Shown one piece after another: positions 9,377 through 18,224 of a stretch of DNA of 64,000 nucleotides. The notes under the pieces were generated by a model that worked only from the letters and a program-made list of their open reading frames with translations, did no database searches and was not told the origin of the DNA. The DNA lies in NCBI GenBank assembly GCA_041401985.1, contig JAWKTE010000002.1:186001-250000 (forward strand), read 5' to 3'. The stretch is from JACKHA01 sp041401985. Its GTDB lineage: Bacteria > Planctomycetota > Phycisphaerae > Phycisphaerales > UBA1924. Both the position numbers and the translations under genes were made by a program. The first letter of the stretch is position 1. Each line of letters opens with the position of its first letter.

Positions 9377-9524
9377 AACATAGAGCCAGAGAGGCACGGA
9401 GCCCAGAAAGAGTCGATTCACGCACGGTGGGATGGGCCGCGCCAATCCGATCCTCGCCCGCCTCGGCAACCAACAGCATCCCTCTGTGCTCCTCTCTGTG
9501 CTTCTGCGCCTCTGTGTTGACTCC
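9377..9524. repeat. Inverted simple-sequence repeat (ACAGAGG type)
   Basis: The 290-bp gap between the flotillin and hpnE holds two arms of roughly 40 bp, at about 9377-9415 and 9484-9524. They are imperfect inverted copies of a purine-rich motif of the type CACAGAGGCGCAGAAGCACA. Similar runs appear near 16,905-16,935 and 32,950-32,995. It looks like a dispersed low-complexity element and not like a gene. Nothing else is visible in this gap. Confidence 0.6.
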
Positions 9525-10849
9525 TAGGCCAATCGCGCCACCGCCTCTGCCGCCTTCACCCCGCTCCGCGTCGCCCCCTCCATCGTCGCCGGCCACCCCG
9601 TCCGCGTGTAATCCCCCGCCAGCGCGATCGGCACCCCCGCCTCGATCAGCCCCGCCTCCGGGCGCACCCCCTCGAACGCCGGCGTCGCCGCGAACGTCGC
9701 GTGCCGCTGCTTGATCGCCCGCGCCCACACCACCCGCGCATCGCCCACCCCCGGCACGCACGCCGCCACATCCGCCCACACCCTCTCCACGATCTGCTGC
9801 TCGCTCAAGTCCATCCACGCATCCGCCGCGCTGATCACCGCGTGCACGCTCCGCCCCGGCGCGTCCTTCCGGAACAGCCACTGGGTCCCGCGTTCCACCA
9901 GCACCGCGTGCGCCGAACTCAGGACCGGCCGATCGCACCGCAGATGCACCCCCAGGATCGGGCTGTGCTCGAGTGCCGCCTCGAACCGCAGCAGTCCCCT
10001 CAACCGCACCGGCAGCACCTCCCCGACTCGCGCCGGCGGCAGCGCGACCACCACCGCGTCCGCGACCATCTCCAGCCCGTCGCCCAATCGCGCAACCACC
10101 CCGCGAGCGCCACCACCCGCGCCGCCCACCATGTCCACACCGCGCACCCGCGCCCCAAACCGCACCGCGCCACCCACGGGCGCTAGCACCCCCCCAACCC
10201 CCTCCCACAACCGCCCCAGCGCCACCCGCGGCACCCCGATCCGCGCCGCCTGCGCACCCGCCAGCAACCCCTCCTGGAACACCATCAGCGCCGCCCCCGC
10301 CGACACCCGCTCCACATCCAGATTGCACGCGCTCACCACCACCGGCGACCAGAACCGGCGCACCGCCGTCTCCGGCTGGGCGTGCTCGAGCAGGAACTCG
10401 CCGAACGTCCGCCCGCGCCACGCCTTCCGATCAGCGCGAGCAATCGCCGCCATCGCCCCGCCGATCGCCGCCTTGTCCAGCCCAGACAGGAACCGCGCCC
10501 TTGCAAACGCCCCGGCATAATGCAGCGGGGCCGGCAACGCCCCAGCCTCCAGCCGCGACGGCGCGCATCCCGCGCGCAGCCACGTCTGCGTCCCCGACCA
10601 CGCGATCGCATCCGCCACGCCCAGCCGCTCCAGCAGCCGCTCATACGCCGCGCACGCCCCCATCGTCACGTGCTGGCAGTTGTCGATCTCCTCGCCCGTC
10701 TCCGGATCGATGTGCGATGTGGCCCGTCCCCCAAGCCGGCGCGTTGCTTCCAGCAGCGTGACCCGCCAGCCAAGGTCCGTCAGGCGCACCGCCGCCGCGA
10801 TCCCGCCGATCCCGCCGCCCACGACGATGGCATGCTTTCGCCCGCTCAC
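9524..10849 (-). CDS. hpnE: Hydroxysqualene dehydroxylase HpnE
   Basis: A 441-residue FAD-dependent amine-oxidase/phytoene-desaturase-type protein. The dinucleotide motif VVGGGIGG sits near the N-terminus, followed by LLEATRRLGGRA, and the C-terminal FAD signature includes ALAGDYTRTGWPATMEGA. In the family, HpnE reduces hydroxysqualene to squalene. It is the third gene of hpnC-hpnD-hpnE, and its GTG overlaps the hpnD stop by four bases (GTGA). That overlap, and the position of the FAD motif right after it, decide this start over upstream codons inside hpnD. The role is well supported by context. Confidence 0.9.
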   Translation of the reverse strand: MSGRKHAIVVGGGIGGIAAAVRLTDLGWRVTLLEATRRLGGRATSHIDPETGEEIDNCQHVTMGACAAYERLLERLGVADAIAWSGTQTWLRAGCAPSRLEAGALPAPLHYAGAFARARFLSGLDKAAIGGAMAAIARADRKAWRGRTFGEFLLEHAQPETAVRRFWSPVVVSACNLDVERVSAGAALMVFQEGLLAGAQAARIGVPRVALGRLWEGVGGVLAPVGGAVRFGARVRGVDMVGGAGGGARGVVARLGDGLEMVADAVVVALPPARVGEVLPVRLRGLLRFEAALEHSPILGVHLRCDRPVLSSAHAVLVERGTQWLFRKDAPGRSVHAVISAADAWMDLSEQQIVERVWADVAACVPGVGDARVVWARAIKQRHATFAATPAFEGVRPEAGLIEAGVPIALAGDYTRTGWPATMEGATRSGVKAAEAVARLA

Positions 10850-11901
10850 CCCGGCAGCCCCACACCCAGCCACCCCGCCAGCGCGATCCGCAACTTGCGC
10901 GCCCTGGCCACCCGCACCCGCTCCCGCGCCGCCCGCGACGGCTCGGCCGCGATCCGCTCCAGCAGCGCCCGATACACCGCCGCCAGCGCCCAACACACCC
11001 GCGCGCACGCTGGGTCAACAGCATCCTCCAGGCCGCCAGACGCCTCGTACAACCGCCTCGCCTCGCCGGTCCACTCCGCAAACACACCGCCGCACCCGTC
11101 CGCCGGCGTCCACGCCGCCAGCCCCTCCGCCTTTACCCCATGCCGCGCCAGCGAGTCGGCCGGCACATACACCCGCCGCGGCTCGCACGCCAGGTCCTCC
11201 CTCACATCCCGCAGGATGTTCGTGAGTTGCACCGCCCGGGCCCGCAGGATCGCCAGCCTCCACGCCGCCGCCTCATCCGTCCGATCCCGCAGCCCCCAGA
11301 TGCACACACACGCCACCGCGACGGTGCCAGCCACCCGATCGCAGTACCTCGCCAGGTCCTGCGCGTCTCCAACCACCACGCCTCGCGCATCAGCCTCCAG
11401 CGCATCCAGCGTGTCCATGAACACAGTGGGGGGGATCCGGTACGCGCGTGCGGACGCTGCGAACGCCGCCCACCATTCGGGTGCACACTCGCCCGCACAG
11501 TCCGCGTCATTCGACGCCGCCGTCGCGTCACGATTCGGCGCCACCGCCTCAGCCGTCATCGCGCGCAACGCCCGCAACGCCGCAACCCGCTCCTCCACCC
11601 CCCGCCCCGGATCGTCCGCCAGGTCGTCCGCGTGCCGCATCCACGTGTAGATCGCCAGCAGCGCCGACCGGCGCGGCTCCGGCGCCAGCGACAGCCCCAG
11701 GTAGAAGTTCCGCGCGTGCAGCCGCGTGATCGCCTTGCACCGCGCGAACGACTCCGCCAGTCCCGCGTCCCGCTCCAGCCCGTCCACAATCGCCCCGTCC
11801 CGCCAAACGCGCCGCGTCCCATTCCGCGACGCATCGCCACCCGCGCGCAGCCACCCCTCCGCCGGCAACTCGATCGTCGCTGGAATCGAGAGCAGACTCA
11901 C
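10846..11901 (-). CDS. hpnD: Presqualene diphosphate synthase HpnD
   Basis: A 351-residue all-helical trans-isoprenyl diphosphate synthase. It condenses two farnesyl diphosphates to presqualene diphosphate. Both aspartate-rich Mg-binding motifs are visible: HADDLADD and, later, LRDVREDL. The protein is somewhat longer than usual because of an acidic insertion around residues 120-140. The GTG at 11901 overlaps the hpnC stop, so the operon is translationally coupled. The frame continues upstream, but that is the tail of hpnC read in another frame. Confidence 0.92.
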   Translation of the reverse strand: MSLLSIPATIELPAEGWLRAGGDASRNGTRRVWRDGAIVDGLERDAGLAESFARCKAITRLHARNFYLGLSLAPEPRRSALLAIYTWMRHADDLADDPGRGVEERVAALRALRAMTAEAVAPNRDATAASNDADCAGECAPEWWAAFAASARAYRIPPTVFMDTLDALEADARGVVVGDAQDLARYCDRVAGTVAVACVCIWGLRDRTDEAAAWRLAILRARAVQLTNILRDVREDLACEPRRVYVPADSLARHGVKAEGLAAWTPADGCGGVFAEWTGEARRLYEASGGLEDAVDPACARVCWALAAVYRALLERIAAEPSRAARERVRVARARKLRIALAGWLGVGLPG

Positions 11902-13097
11902 ACCCTCGCCCCCTCCCCGCCGGCAGCGCCACCCTGACCGCTGCCGCCGCGAACACGAGGACCCCTCCCCGCCGGTCCGCTCTCCCGATACCCCCGCACC
12001 CGCGACATCACCATCGCCCGCGCCAGCAGCCACGCCTTGGCCGACCTCGAAAGCCGAGGCCGAGCCCACAGCGTCGTGCACCCCGTCGCATCGATGTGCT
12101 TCAAAGTTGCCAGCCCAAACGCATGGAACAACCCCACCGGCGTCGCGATCCCCCGCGGCACAATCCCCGCCAACCCCGCCGACGACTCGAACAACCCCCG
12201 CGTCCGCTCCACCAGACGACGCACCGCCCGGATGTAGGGCACGCGCGCCCGCGGGTCCCCGGGTCGCCCCATGAAGTCCCGCAGCGTCGCCTCATCGAAT
12301 CCCGTCTCACGCCGCGGCAGGTAAATCCGATCCCGATCCACCAGGTCCCGCCGCACATCCTGCCAGAAATTCGTCAACTGCAGCGCGGTACATAGCGCAT
12401 CCGACTGCTCCAGCATCGTCCGCGTCTGCAGGCCAAGCCCAGACGCTCCGGAATCACCGCCGTCGCCAAGCCGCGCCCCGGCATCCCCGACCCCCCCGAT
12501 CGCCAGCACGAGCCGCCCCACTGGGTTGGCCGACCGCGAGCAGTAGTCGACCAGCTCTTCCCACGTCTCGTACCGTGTCACCCGCTGGTCCTGCTCGAAC
12601 GCGTCGATCAGGTCCAGCATCGGCCCCACCGGCAGCGCCCGCTCCCGCGACACCTCCACCAGCGCCACAAACACCGGATGCCGCGGCCCCTCAGCCCCAG
12701 CCGCCCTTTCCTCAACACTCTTCACCCGCCCGGCCCGCCGCGCCTCAACAAACGCCCCCCACGCCACGGTCTCGCGCCGCCACCACGCCAGCAGCCCCGT
12801 CGCCTGTTCCCGAGCCGCGGCGTCCGCCCCGAGTTCATCTCCCAGATCGTCCGACCACCGGCAGAACGCGTACACCGCCGCGAACGGGTCCACCAGTTCC
12901 GCCGGCAGCAAGCGCGACAACACCGGGAAGTTCTCCTCGTGCGCCCGCGCCAGCCGACGGCAATACGCCAGCGATTCCGCCGCGGATGGAGCCTGCCGGG
13001 CGAGCCCCCCCTGCGCCGCCGCCTCGTCCGCCGCCGCGTCCGGGCCGAACTCCCCCAGCAACTCCAGCGTTGAAGATGATGTCGCCAGGCTCGCCAC
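11898..13097 (-). CDS. hpnC: Hydroxysqualene synthase HpnC
   Basis: A 399-residue squalene/phytoene synthase-family protein that in the three-step pathway converts presqualene diphosphate to hydroxysqualene. Helical motifs include AYCRRLARAHEENFPV, the first Asp motif RWSDDLGDE and the second WQDVRRDL. It is about 100 residues longer than most HpnC, from a linker before the second motif and an Arg/Gly-rich tail. The start is uncertain: I use the GTG at 13097, just before STLELLGEF; a TTG at 13160 would add 21 residues. It is divergent from ispH, which supplies the isoprenoid precursors upstream of farnesyl diphosphate. Confidence 0.88.
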   Translation of the reverse strand: MASLATSSSTLELLGEFGPDAAADEAAAQGGLARQAPSAAESLAYCRRLARAHEENFPVLSRLLPAELVDPFAAVYAFCRWSDDLGDELGADAAAREQATGLLAWWRRETVAWGAFVEARRAGRVKSVEERAAGAEGPRHPVFVALVEVSRERALPVGPMLDLIDAFEQDQRVTRYETWEELVDYCSRSANPVGRLVLAIGGVGDAGARLGDGGDSGASGLGLQTRTMLEQSDALCTALQLTNFWQDVRRDLVDRDRIYLPRRETGFDEATLRDFMGRPGDPRARVPYIRAVRRLVERTRGLFESSAGLAGIVPRGIATPVGLFHAFGLATLKHIDATGCTTLWARPRLSRSAKAWLLARAMVMSRVRGYRESGPAGRGPRVRGGSGQGGAAGGEGARV

Positions 13098-13260
13098 GCG
13101 CCGCTCGCTCCCGCAGGGTTCCCTCGTCGAATCGAACCGCCAGCGTAGCGAACCCGACAACCCCCGGCCCGATGCGAATAATCACCGACAGCCCGCCGCC
13201 TCTCCCCCCTTTTCTCTCTCCTCTCTCCTCTCTTCTGTCTTCCCCATCCCGGAGCCCCCC

Positions 13261-14442
13261 TTGCCCCTCCGCCTCATCCTCGCCAACCCCCGCGGCTTCT
13301 GCGCCGGTGTCCGCATGGCCATCGACGTCGTCGACCAGGCACTCGACGTCCTCGAGGGCCAGCCCATCTACGTCTACCACGAGATCGTCCACAACAAGCA
13401 CGTCGTCGGACGCTTCCGCGATCGCGGCGTCACCTTCGTCGAATCAATCGATGACGTCCCCGAAGGCTCCATCGTCGTCTTCAGCGCCCACGGCATCTCC
13501 CCCCAGGTCCGCCAGCGCGCCGACCAGCGCCGCCTCACCTGGATCGACGCCACCTGCCCCCTGGTCACCAAGGTCCACGCCGAGGCCATCCGCTACGCCA
13601 GGCAGGGCTACCAGATCCTCCTGGTCGGCCACCGCAACCACCAGGAGATCATCGGCACCGCCGGCGAAGCCCCCGACGCCACCCAGGTCGTGGAGAGCCC
13701 CGACGACATACCGCATCTGCACATCACCGACCCCAACCGCCTCGTCTACCTCACCCAGACCACCCTCTCCACCGACGACGCCCAGGTCATCATCGACGCG
13801 CTCCGCGCCGCCTTCCCGAACATCAAGGCCCCGCCCGGCGAGGACATCTGCTACGCCACCACCAACCGCCAGGCCGCGGTTCGCCAGATCGCCCCCGAGT
13901 GCGACCTGGTCGTCGTCGTCGGCTCGCGCAACTCCTCCAACTCCGTCCGCCTGACAGAGATCGCCGCGACCGCCGGCACACCCGCCCACCTCATCGACGA
14001 CGCCTCGGGCCTGCAAGATGAGTGGTTCGTGCCAAAGGGCGTCGTGGCCGCGGCTCGGAGCGGCCACGCGAACAACCAGCAGCTTCCGAAGGGTGGCATG
14101 GCTGTGGCTCGGCACAGCCATGTCTATCAACCCCAAGCCCCCGAAGCCCCCATCACCATTCTCCTCACCGCCGGCGCATCAGCCCCCGAAGACTTGGTCG
14201 CGGGCGTCTGCCGCGAACTCCTCGCCCGCTTCGGCGGCACCATCGAATCCCGCGACATCGTCGAGGAGGACGTCGAATTCGGCATCCCCGCCACCCTCAA
14301 ACGCCTCATGCGCGACCGCGGCATCGACCCCGCCGACCGCCGCATCCGCGTCGCCCCCCCAGACATCACCCGCGAAACCTACGGCGCGGTGCCGCTGACC
14401 ATCAGCGCCTCCAGCATGCCCGCCGCAACCCCTCAGCCCTAG
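13261..14442 (+). CDS. ispH: 4-hydroxy-3-methylbut-2-enyl diphosphate reductase IspH
   Basis: The last enzyme of the MEP pathway, a [4Fe-4S] reductase that makes IPP and DMAPP from HMBPP. In 393 residues the three cluster cysteines are at 14 (GFCAGV), 99 (ATCPLV) and 197 (ICYATTNRQ). The catalytic-site motif SRNSSNS follows. The start is a TTG with GGAG six bases upstream, and no better codon exists. Residues about 254-297 form an extra segment not expected in IspH. It is encoded by two adjacent stem-loops and its sequence (PKGGMAVARHSHV) looks like translated repeat. IspH feeds the divergent hpnCDE operon. Confidence 0.95.
   Translation: MPLRLILANPRGFCAGVRMAIDVVDQALDVLEGQPIYVYHEIVHNKHVVGRFRDRGVTFVESIDDVPEGSIVVFSAHGISPQVRQRADQRRLTWIDATCPLVTKVHAEAIRYARQGYQILLVGHRNHQEIIGTAGEAPDATQVVESPDDIPHLHITDPNRLVYLTQTTLSTDDAQVIIDALRAAFPNIKAPPGEDICYATTNRQAAVRQIAPECDLVVVVGSRNSSNSVRLTEIAATAGTPAHLIDDASGLQDEWFVPKGVVAAARSGHANNQQLPKGGMAVARHSHVYQPQAPEAPITILLTAGASAPEDLVAGVCRELLARFGGTIESRDIVEEDVEFGIPATLKRLMRDRGIDPADRRIRVAPPDITRETYGAVPLTISASSMPAATPQP
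14040..14128. repeat. Pair of palindromic elements in frame inside ispH
   Basis: Two stem-loops stand side by side inside the ispH frame. The first has arms TGGCCGC and GCGGCCA; the second has ATGGCTGTG and CACAGCCAT. Both share GGCTCGG- or GCTCGG-type loop sequence. Together they encode residues about 260-289, which have no place in the conserved IspH fold. Their design matches other palindromes in the window that end in TACCA-like sequence. Confidence 0.65.
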
Positions 14443-14446
14443 CTGC

Positions 14447-14484
14447 TCAGTACTCAGCACTCGGCACTCAGTACTCAGCACTCC
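14447..14484. repeat. Short tandem repeat between ispH and rlmN
   Basis: The 44-bp gap between ispH and rlmN contains two direct copies of CTCAGTACTCAGCACTC separated by four bases. The second copy ends just before the rlmN start, so no normal ribosome-binding site is present there. It may be a low-complexity insertion. Confidence 0.7.
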
Positions 14485-14486
14485 CC

Positions 14487-15761
14487 ATGAACCACATCTT
14501 CGACCACACCCCCGACTCCCTCGCCGCATGGTGCGCCGCCCACGCCATGCCCCCCTTCCGCGCCACCCAGATCCTCGACTGGGTCTATCGCCGCGGCGTC
14601 ATCGACCCCGCCGCCATGACCAACCTCTCCATCCGCGACCGCGACACCCTCGCTCGCGACATCACCTTCCTCTCGGGCCACACCCTGGCTCACCAACTCG
14701 CCACCGACGGCACCCAGAAACTCCTCATCCAGTGGAACGAGCGCGGAAGCGACGAAGCGACGGAGCGACGCAGCGACGGAGAGGCGAGCCAGGCAGCGAG
14801 GCAGCGAGACAGCGAGACAGGGGCAGGACGCACGGCCGACCCCATCAACCCAGCAACCCGCCTCACCATCCTCTCCCCCTCACTCCCCACCCCCGACACC
14901 TCCCGCCAGACGGAGTGCGTCATGATCCCGTCGCTCCCCCGCGACGACGACGACTCAGGTGGCCCAGGCTTGCAGCCTGGGTCTGGCCCCGACCGCCGCA
15001 CCGCCTGCATCTCCTCCCAGGTCGGCTGCCCTGTCGGCTGCCGCTTCTGCGCCTCCGGCCTCGGCGGGCTCGACGCCAACCTCTCCACAGGCCGCATCGT
15101 CGAGCAGGTCTGGCGACTCCGTCACATCCTCGACCGCTACCCCGTCAATCCCACCGACCTCCCCCGCATCACCAATGTTGTCTTCATGGGCATGGGCGAG
15201 CCCCTCTCGAACTTCCGCGCTGTCACCAGCGCCATCCGCACCATCGCCGCCCCCTGGGGCCACGCCATCTCCGCCCGCAAGATCACCATCTCCACCGTCG
15301 GCATGCCCCGCGCCATCGAACGATTGGCAGAGGAGTTCGACCTGCCCGTCACCCTCGCTCTCTCCCTCCACGCCCCGACCGACGCCATCCGCCGCAGCCT
15401 CATCCCCTGGGCCGAGTACTCGACCATCGAGCAACTGCTCGCCGCCTGCCAGAAGTGGTTCGCCAAGACCGGCCGCGAGGTCACCCTCGAGTACACCCTC
15501 CTGGCCAGCGTCAACGACCGCCCCGAGCACGCGGCCGAACTCGCACGCCTGGCCAAGACCCTCCGCGCCAACATCAACCTCATCCGCTACAACGAGGTCG
15601 CCGGCATGCCCTTCAACAGGCCCGCCACCGCCGATGTCCGCGCGTTCCAGGACATCCTCCGCGCCCGCGGCGTCAACGCCCACATCCGCGCCTCACGCGG
15701 GCGCGACATCGCCGCCGCCTGCGGCCAACTCCGCCACGAAACCGCGGGCGCCGGCGCGTGA
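14487..15761 (+). CDS. rlmN: 23S rRNA (A2503-C2)/tRNA (A37-C2) methyltransferase RlmN
   Basis: A radical SAM enzyme that methylates C2 of A2503 in 23S rRNA. In 424 residues, the cluster cysteines are at 181, 185 and 188 (CxxxCxxC in VGCPVGCRFC). Cys174, seven residues before the first cluster cysteine, has the spacing of E. coli Cys118, and Cys412 in AAACGQL matches the methyl-carrying cysteine, so the catalytic set is complete. Residues about 87-170 are an extra, low-complexity segment between the N-terminal helical domain and the radical SAM barrel. It holds an ERRSDGEA-type simple repeat and a palindromic element. The stop overlaps the nadD GTG by four bases. Confidence 0.94.
   Translation: MNHIFDHTPDSLAAWCAAHAMPPFRATQILDWVYRRGVIDPAAMTNLSIRDRDTLARDITFLSGHTLAHQLATDGTQKLLIQWNERGSDEATERRSDGEASQAARQRDSETGAGRTADPINPATRLTILSPSLPTPDTSRQTECVMIPSLPRDDDDSGGPGLQPGSGPDRRTACISSQVGCPVGCRFCASGLGGLDANLSTGRIVEQVWRLRHILDRYPVNPTDLPRITNVVFMGMGEPLSNFRAVTSAIRTIAAPWGHAISARKITISTVGMPRAIERLAEEFDLPVTLALSLHAPTDAIRRSLIPWAEYSTIEQLLAACQKWFAKTGREVTLEYTLLASVNDRPEHAAELARLAKTLRANINLIRYNEVAGMPFNRPATADVRAFQDILRARGVNAHIRASRGRDIAAACGQLRHETAGAGA
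14740..14825. repeat. Simple-sequence tract in frame inside rlmN
   Basis: A purine-rich tract built from variants of AGCGACGGAGCGACG, moving to GCAGCGAGACAGCGAGACAG. It is translated as a hydrophilic linker (ATERRSDGEASQAARQ) in a region where RlmN needs no residues. A tract of the same composition, in opposite reading sense, lies within gltX at about 40,566-40,618. Confidence 0.65.
14957..14985. repeat. Palindromic element in frame inside rlmN
   Basis: A perfect stem-loop CCCAGGCT-TGC-AGCCTGGG at 14963-14981. With its flanks, 26 bases are identical, in reverse orientation, to the element in prmC at about 24,282-24,307. It encodes GPGLQPGS within the non-conserved linker of RlmN. The same unit in two unrelated genes shows it is a dispersed repeat. 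Confidence 0.75.
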
Positions 15762-16607
15762 ACCCCGAACCACCCATCACGCCGCTGCACATCCCCGCCG
15801 CCACACGCGACGTCCTCCTGGTCGGCGGCACCTTCGACCCCCCGCACGCCGCCCACGCCGCGATGGCCCTCGCCGCCGCCGACTGGATCGACGCGGCACG
15901 CGATGGCGAGGCGTCCTCCCACTGTGCCACCGAGTCACGCCGGCTTTGCGGCGTTACTCGGTGCGACAACGGACAGACCCCCGATCCCGCACCCAACCCC
16001 ACCGCAATCATCCTCGTGCCCGCCGCCCGCTCCCCCTTCAAACCACCACCCCTCGCCCCCGACGACGCCCGCGTCGACATGCTCCACGCACTCGCCCAGC
16101 ACATCACAACCCAGCACACAACACACACAACACCCCACCGCTGCACCGTCTGGACCGACGAACTCGACCGCGCCGCCGCGGCCCCAACTCCAACCCCCTC
16201 ATTCTGGATCGACACCCACCGCCGCGCCCACGCCGCCCTCGCCCTCGCCTCCGCACGAACCAAGACCCGCTCCCCCAACTCCACTTCCTCATCAGCGCCG
16301 ACCAGGCCATCGCTGCACCGCTGCCAGCGACTCCCCGCCATCCTCGAACTCGCACGCCCCGCCATCGCCCTCCGCCCACCAATCGCCGACCTGCCAACTC
16401 TTACCCGGGCAAGCTCCTCGAAACCGCGGCCTACTGGAACACCCACGAGATCACCCACCTCACCGCCGCCAACGCCATCCCCACCCTGCTCAGCCCCATC
16501 AACGCCACCGCCATCCGCCAGGCCCCTGGCCGACGGCAAAGCCCCACCCGCCAACTGGCTCCCGCACCAGTCGCCGAAGTGATCGCCAACCGCGGGGCTG
16601 GCCCTGA
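15758..16607 (+). pseudogene. nadD: Nicotinate-nucleotide adenylyltransferase NadD, frame-disrupted
   Basis: NadD adenylylates nicotinate mononucleotide in NAD synthesis. The GTG start overlaps the rlmN stop. The nucleotidyltransferase motif LVGGTFDPPHAAH is near residue 20. The rest of the family signature is split between two frames: LHFLISADQAI in one, AILELARPAIALRPP in the other, then LLETAAYWNTHEITHL back in the first, then GKAPPANWL and PVAEVIANRG at the end. At least four single-base changes are needed to read through, so either this copy is dead or the sequence has indel errors. A palindromic repeat also lies in frame near residue 60. The stated end is my estimate; one added G would stop the protein there. 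Confidence 0.75.
15929..15962. repeat. Palindromic element inside nadD (family with copy at 16.67 kb)
   Basis: A near-perfect palindrome with outer arms ACCGAGT and ACTCGGT and inner arms ACGCC and GGCGT. It is preceded by TGCC and followed by GCGACAACGG. It is translated as part of an extra segment (CATESRRLCGVTRCDNG) between the NadD nucleotide-binding motif and the next conserved strand. A second copy is at 16,672-16,705. Confidence 0.75.
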
Positions 16608-16977
16608 GTCGCGACGCGGCGACCAGAAGAGGTCGCCGATATCACCCTGTCGAGCGACAACGGAACTTGCCACCGAGCCACGCAGGCTCTGAGGCGTGAC
16701 TCGGTGCGAACATCGGATGCCGGGCTCCTCCCCACGCCACGACCTTCAGGGCTCCGGCTGACAGGTCGTGCCGATCAACCCGGTGCTCCCGCCTGAGATC
16801 TGCAACCGAGCAAGCCGGCCCCGCGGCCCGATCGACTCCATGGGCATCAACCACCAACCCGCTGACAGCCCCAAGCCAAGCAGGCCCACCACCACAACTG
16901 CCTTCCTCAGTGCCTCCGTGTCTCCGTGGCGCCCCTCCGTCCCCGGCCCAGGCGTGCAGAACTCCACAAACCTGGGC
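16608..16977. other. Intergenic region with repeats, no convincing gene
   Basis: This 370-bp stretch lies between the disrupted nadD and the disrupted glycosyltransferase. It contains the second copy of the nadD palindrome (16,672-16,705) and, at about 16,905-16,935, a purine-rich simple repeat like the one near 9.4 kb. A minus-strand frame of about 70 codons (16,746-16,967) has a short hydrophobic stretch, but it starts inside the simple repeat and I do not call it a gene. Confidence 0.5.
16672..16705. repeat. Second copy of the nadD palindromic element
   Basis: Same outer arms (ACCGAG...CTCGGT) and the same flanks (TTGCC before, GCGAACATCGG after) as the copy inside nadD. It is intergenic here. 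Differences are limited to the loop and a few stem positions, so the two are clearly related. Confidence 0.75.
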
Positions 16978-18114
16978 TCATCCCCCCGGAAACGGCAGAC
17001 TCGCCTCCCCGACCCGCGTCAATCGCTCATACGCCCGCATCACCGAACTCACCTGGCGCGCTCGCCTTGAACCGCTCGCCGACGATCCCACGAGCCCGCC
17101 GCCCCAGCGCCCTGGCCCCGCCCACATCCCCGAGCACGCCCGACACCGCCTCCGCCCACGCGCCCGCGGCCCCCGCACCAGAACCAGCCCCAGAACCAGC
17201 CCCCGCCGGCCCCAGCACCCGTGGACACCCGCCGCCCCGTCTCCCCGTCGATCACCCACGACCCTCGGCGTCCGCCGCCGCCAGCACCGCCATCCCCGCG
17301 CCCATCGCGTCCAGCACGATCGTCCGCCGCTCCCCGAGCGCCTCCGGCACAAGAAGCACGTCCCCGTACAGCACCAGGGCCCGGTTCGCCTCCACGTTCT
17401 CGATCAGCGACGCGGCTCCGTCGTTGCGGGCCTGCAGCACCTTCCACAGCCCCGCACGCGCGTCGCCCTCATGTCGATCACCAGCCGAGCGTCGTTGGAT
17501 GGCCCGCCGCCCGCGCCACCCCTCCATCGCCCCGGCCATCGCCTTCGCGTCCGGCAAGCCGCTCCCGACGACGACGATCGAAGCCGCCACCCTCAAGCGC
17601 CAGGATCTCCCGCTCCTCCTCCTGCACGTGCATCGCCCTGAGAACGCCGGATCGCCGCGTCCCCAAGCCCCGATCCCGTGTAGGACTCACGCTCGCCCCG
17701 TCCGGGCAGAACACACCGATCGACACGCCGCCCGCCGCCGACGCCCGCAGCGACCGCACGCGCCCCCGAGCCTCGCGCCACGCCTAGCCGCCAGCGGCGA
17801 GCCGCACAGCCGCGCCACCTCCAGCCCGAGCCACCACGCCGTCTCCCCGAACACGTGCACCACGTCGACGGGCGATCCGAGCCGCCCATCACACGAACCA
17901 CCCAACTGCGCGCCTGGCGAACGCCGGCTGAACCGCAGCCCACGCAGCGAGTACGACACCGTCTCGACAAAGAAACTGCTCGGCGGCACGTCCTCCAGCG
18001 TTCGCGGTACCTCGCACATCCGCACGCCCTCGTCCGCCAGCCCGACATGGAGCCGCTCCAGCACGCTCCGCCTCACGCACCGCGAACGACTCATCCAATG
18101 AACAGCACACGCAT
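16978..18114 (-). pseudogene. Family 4-type glycosyltransferase, frame-disrupted
   Basis: Fragments of one glycosyltransferase are spread over all three minus-strand frames. The likely start at 18114 gives MRVLFIG and a stop. The next frame continues VREAE, then SVLERLHVGLADEGVRM and VDVVHVFGETAWWLGLEVARL. The middle part has SAAGGVSIGVFCPDG and SIVVVGSGLPDA. Near the C-terminal end another frame has NRALVLYGDVLLVPEALGE followed by LDAMGAGMAVLAAAD, typical of the nucleotide-sugar site of GT-B enzymes. The last part is LGRRARGIVGERF. No single frame exceeds about 40% of the gene. It is either a decayed gene or a correct gene with several sequencing indels. Substrate unknown. Confidence 0.65.
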
Positions 18115-18224
18115 CGGCCGAACTCCTCCTTGATCCCGCTCGCCCGAGGCTCTGCCGGTGGCCTCATACGTCCGCCCGGTGGCCTCACCCGCCCGGAGCC
18201 CCGGCCCACGCTCCCCACGCTCCA

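Noticed and set aside
16746..16967. A 73-codon minus-strand frame with a hydrophobic stretch
   Set aside because: It starts inside a simple-sequence repeat, has no good start context and lies in a region with doubtful sequence. It could be a small exported peptide, but the evidence is too thin.
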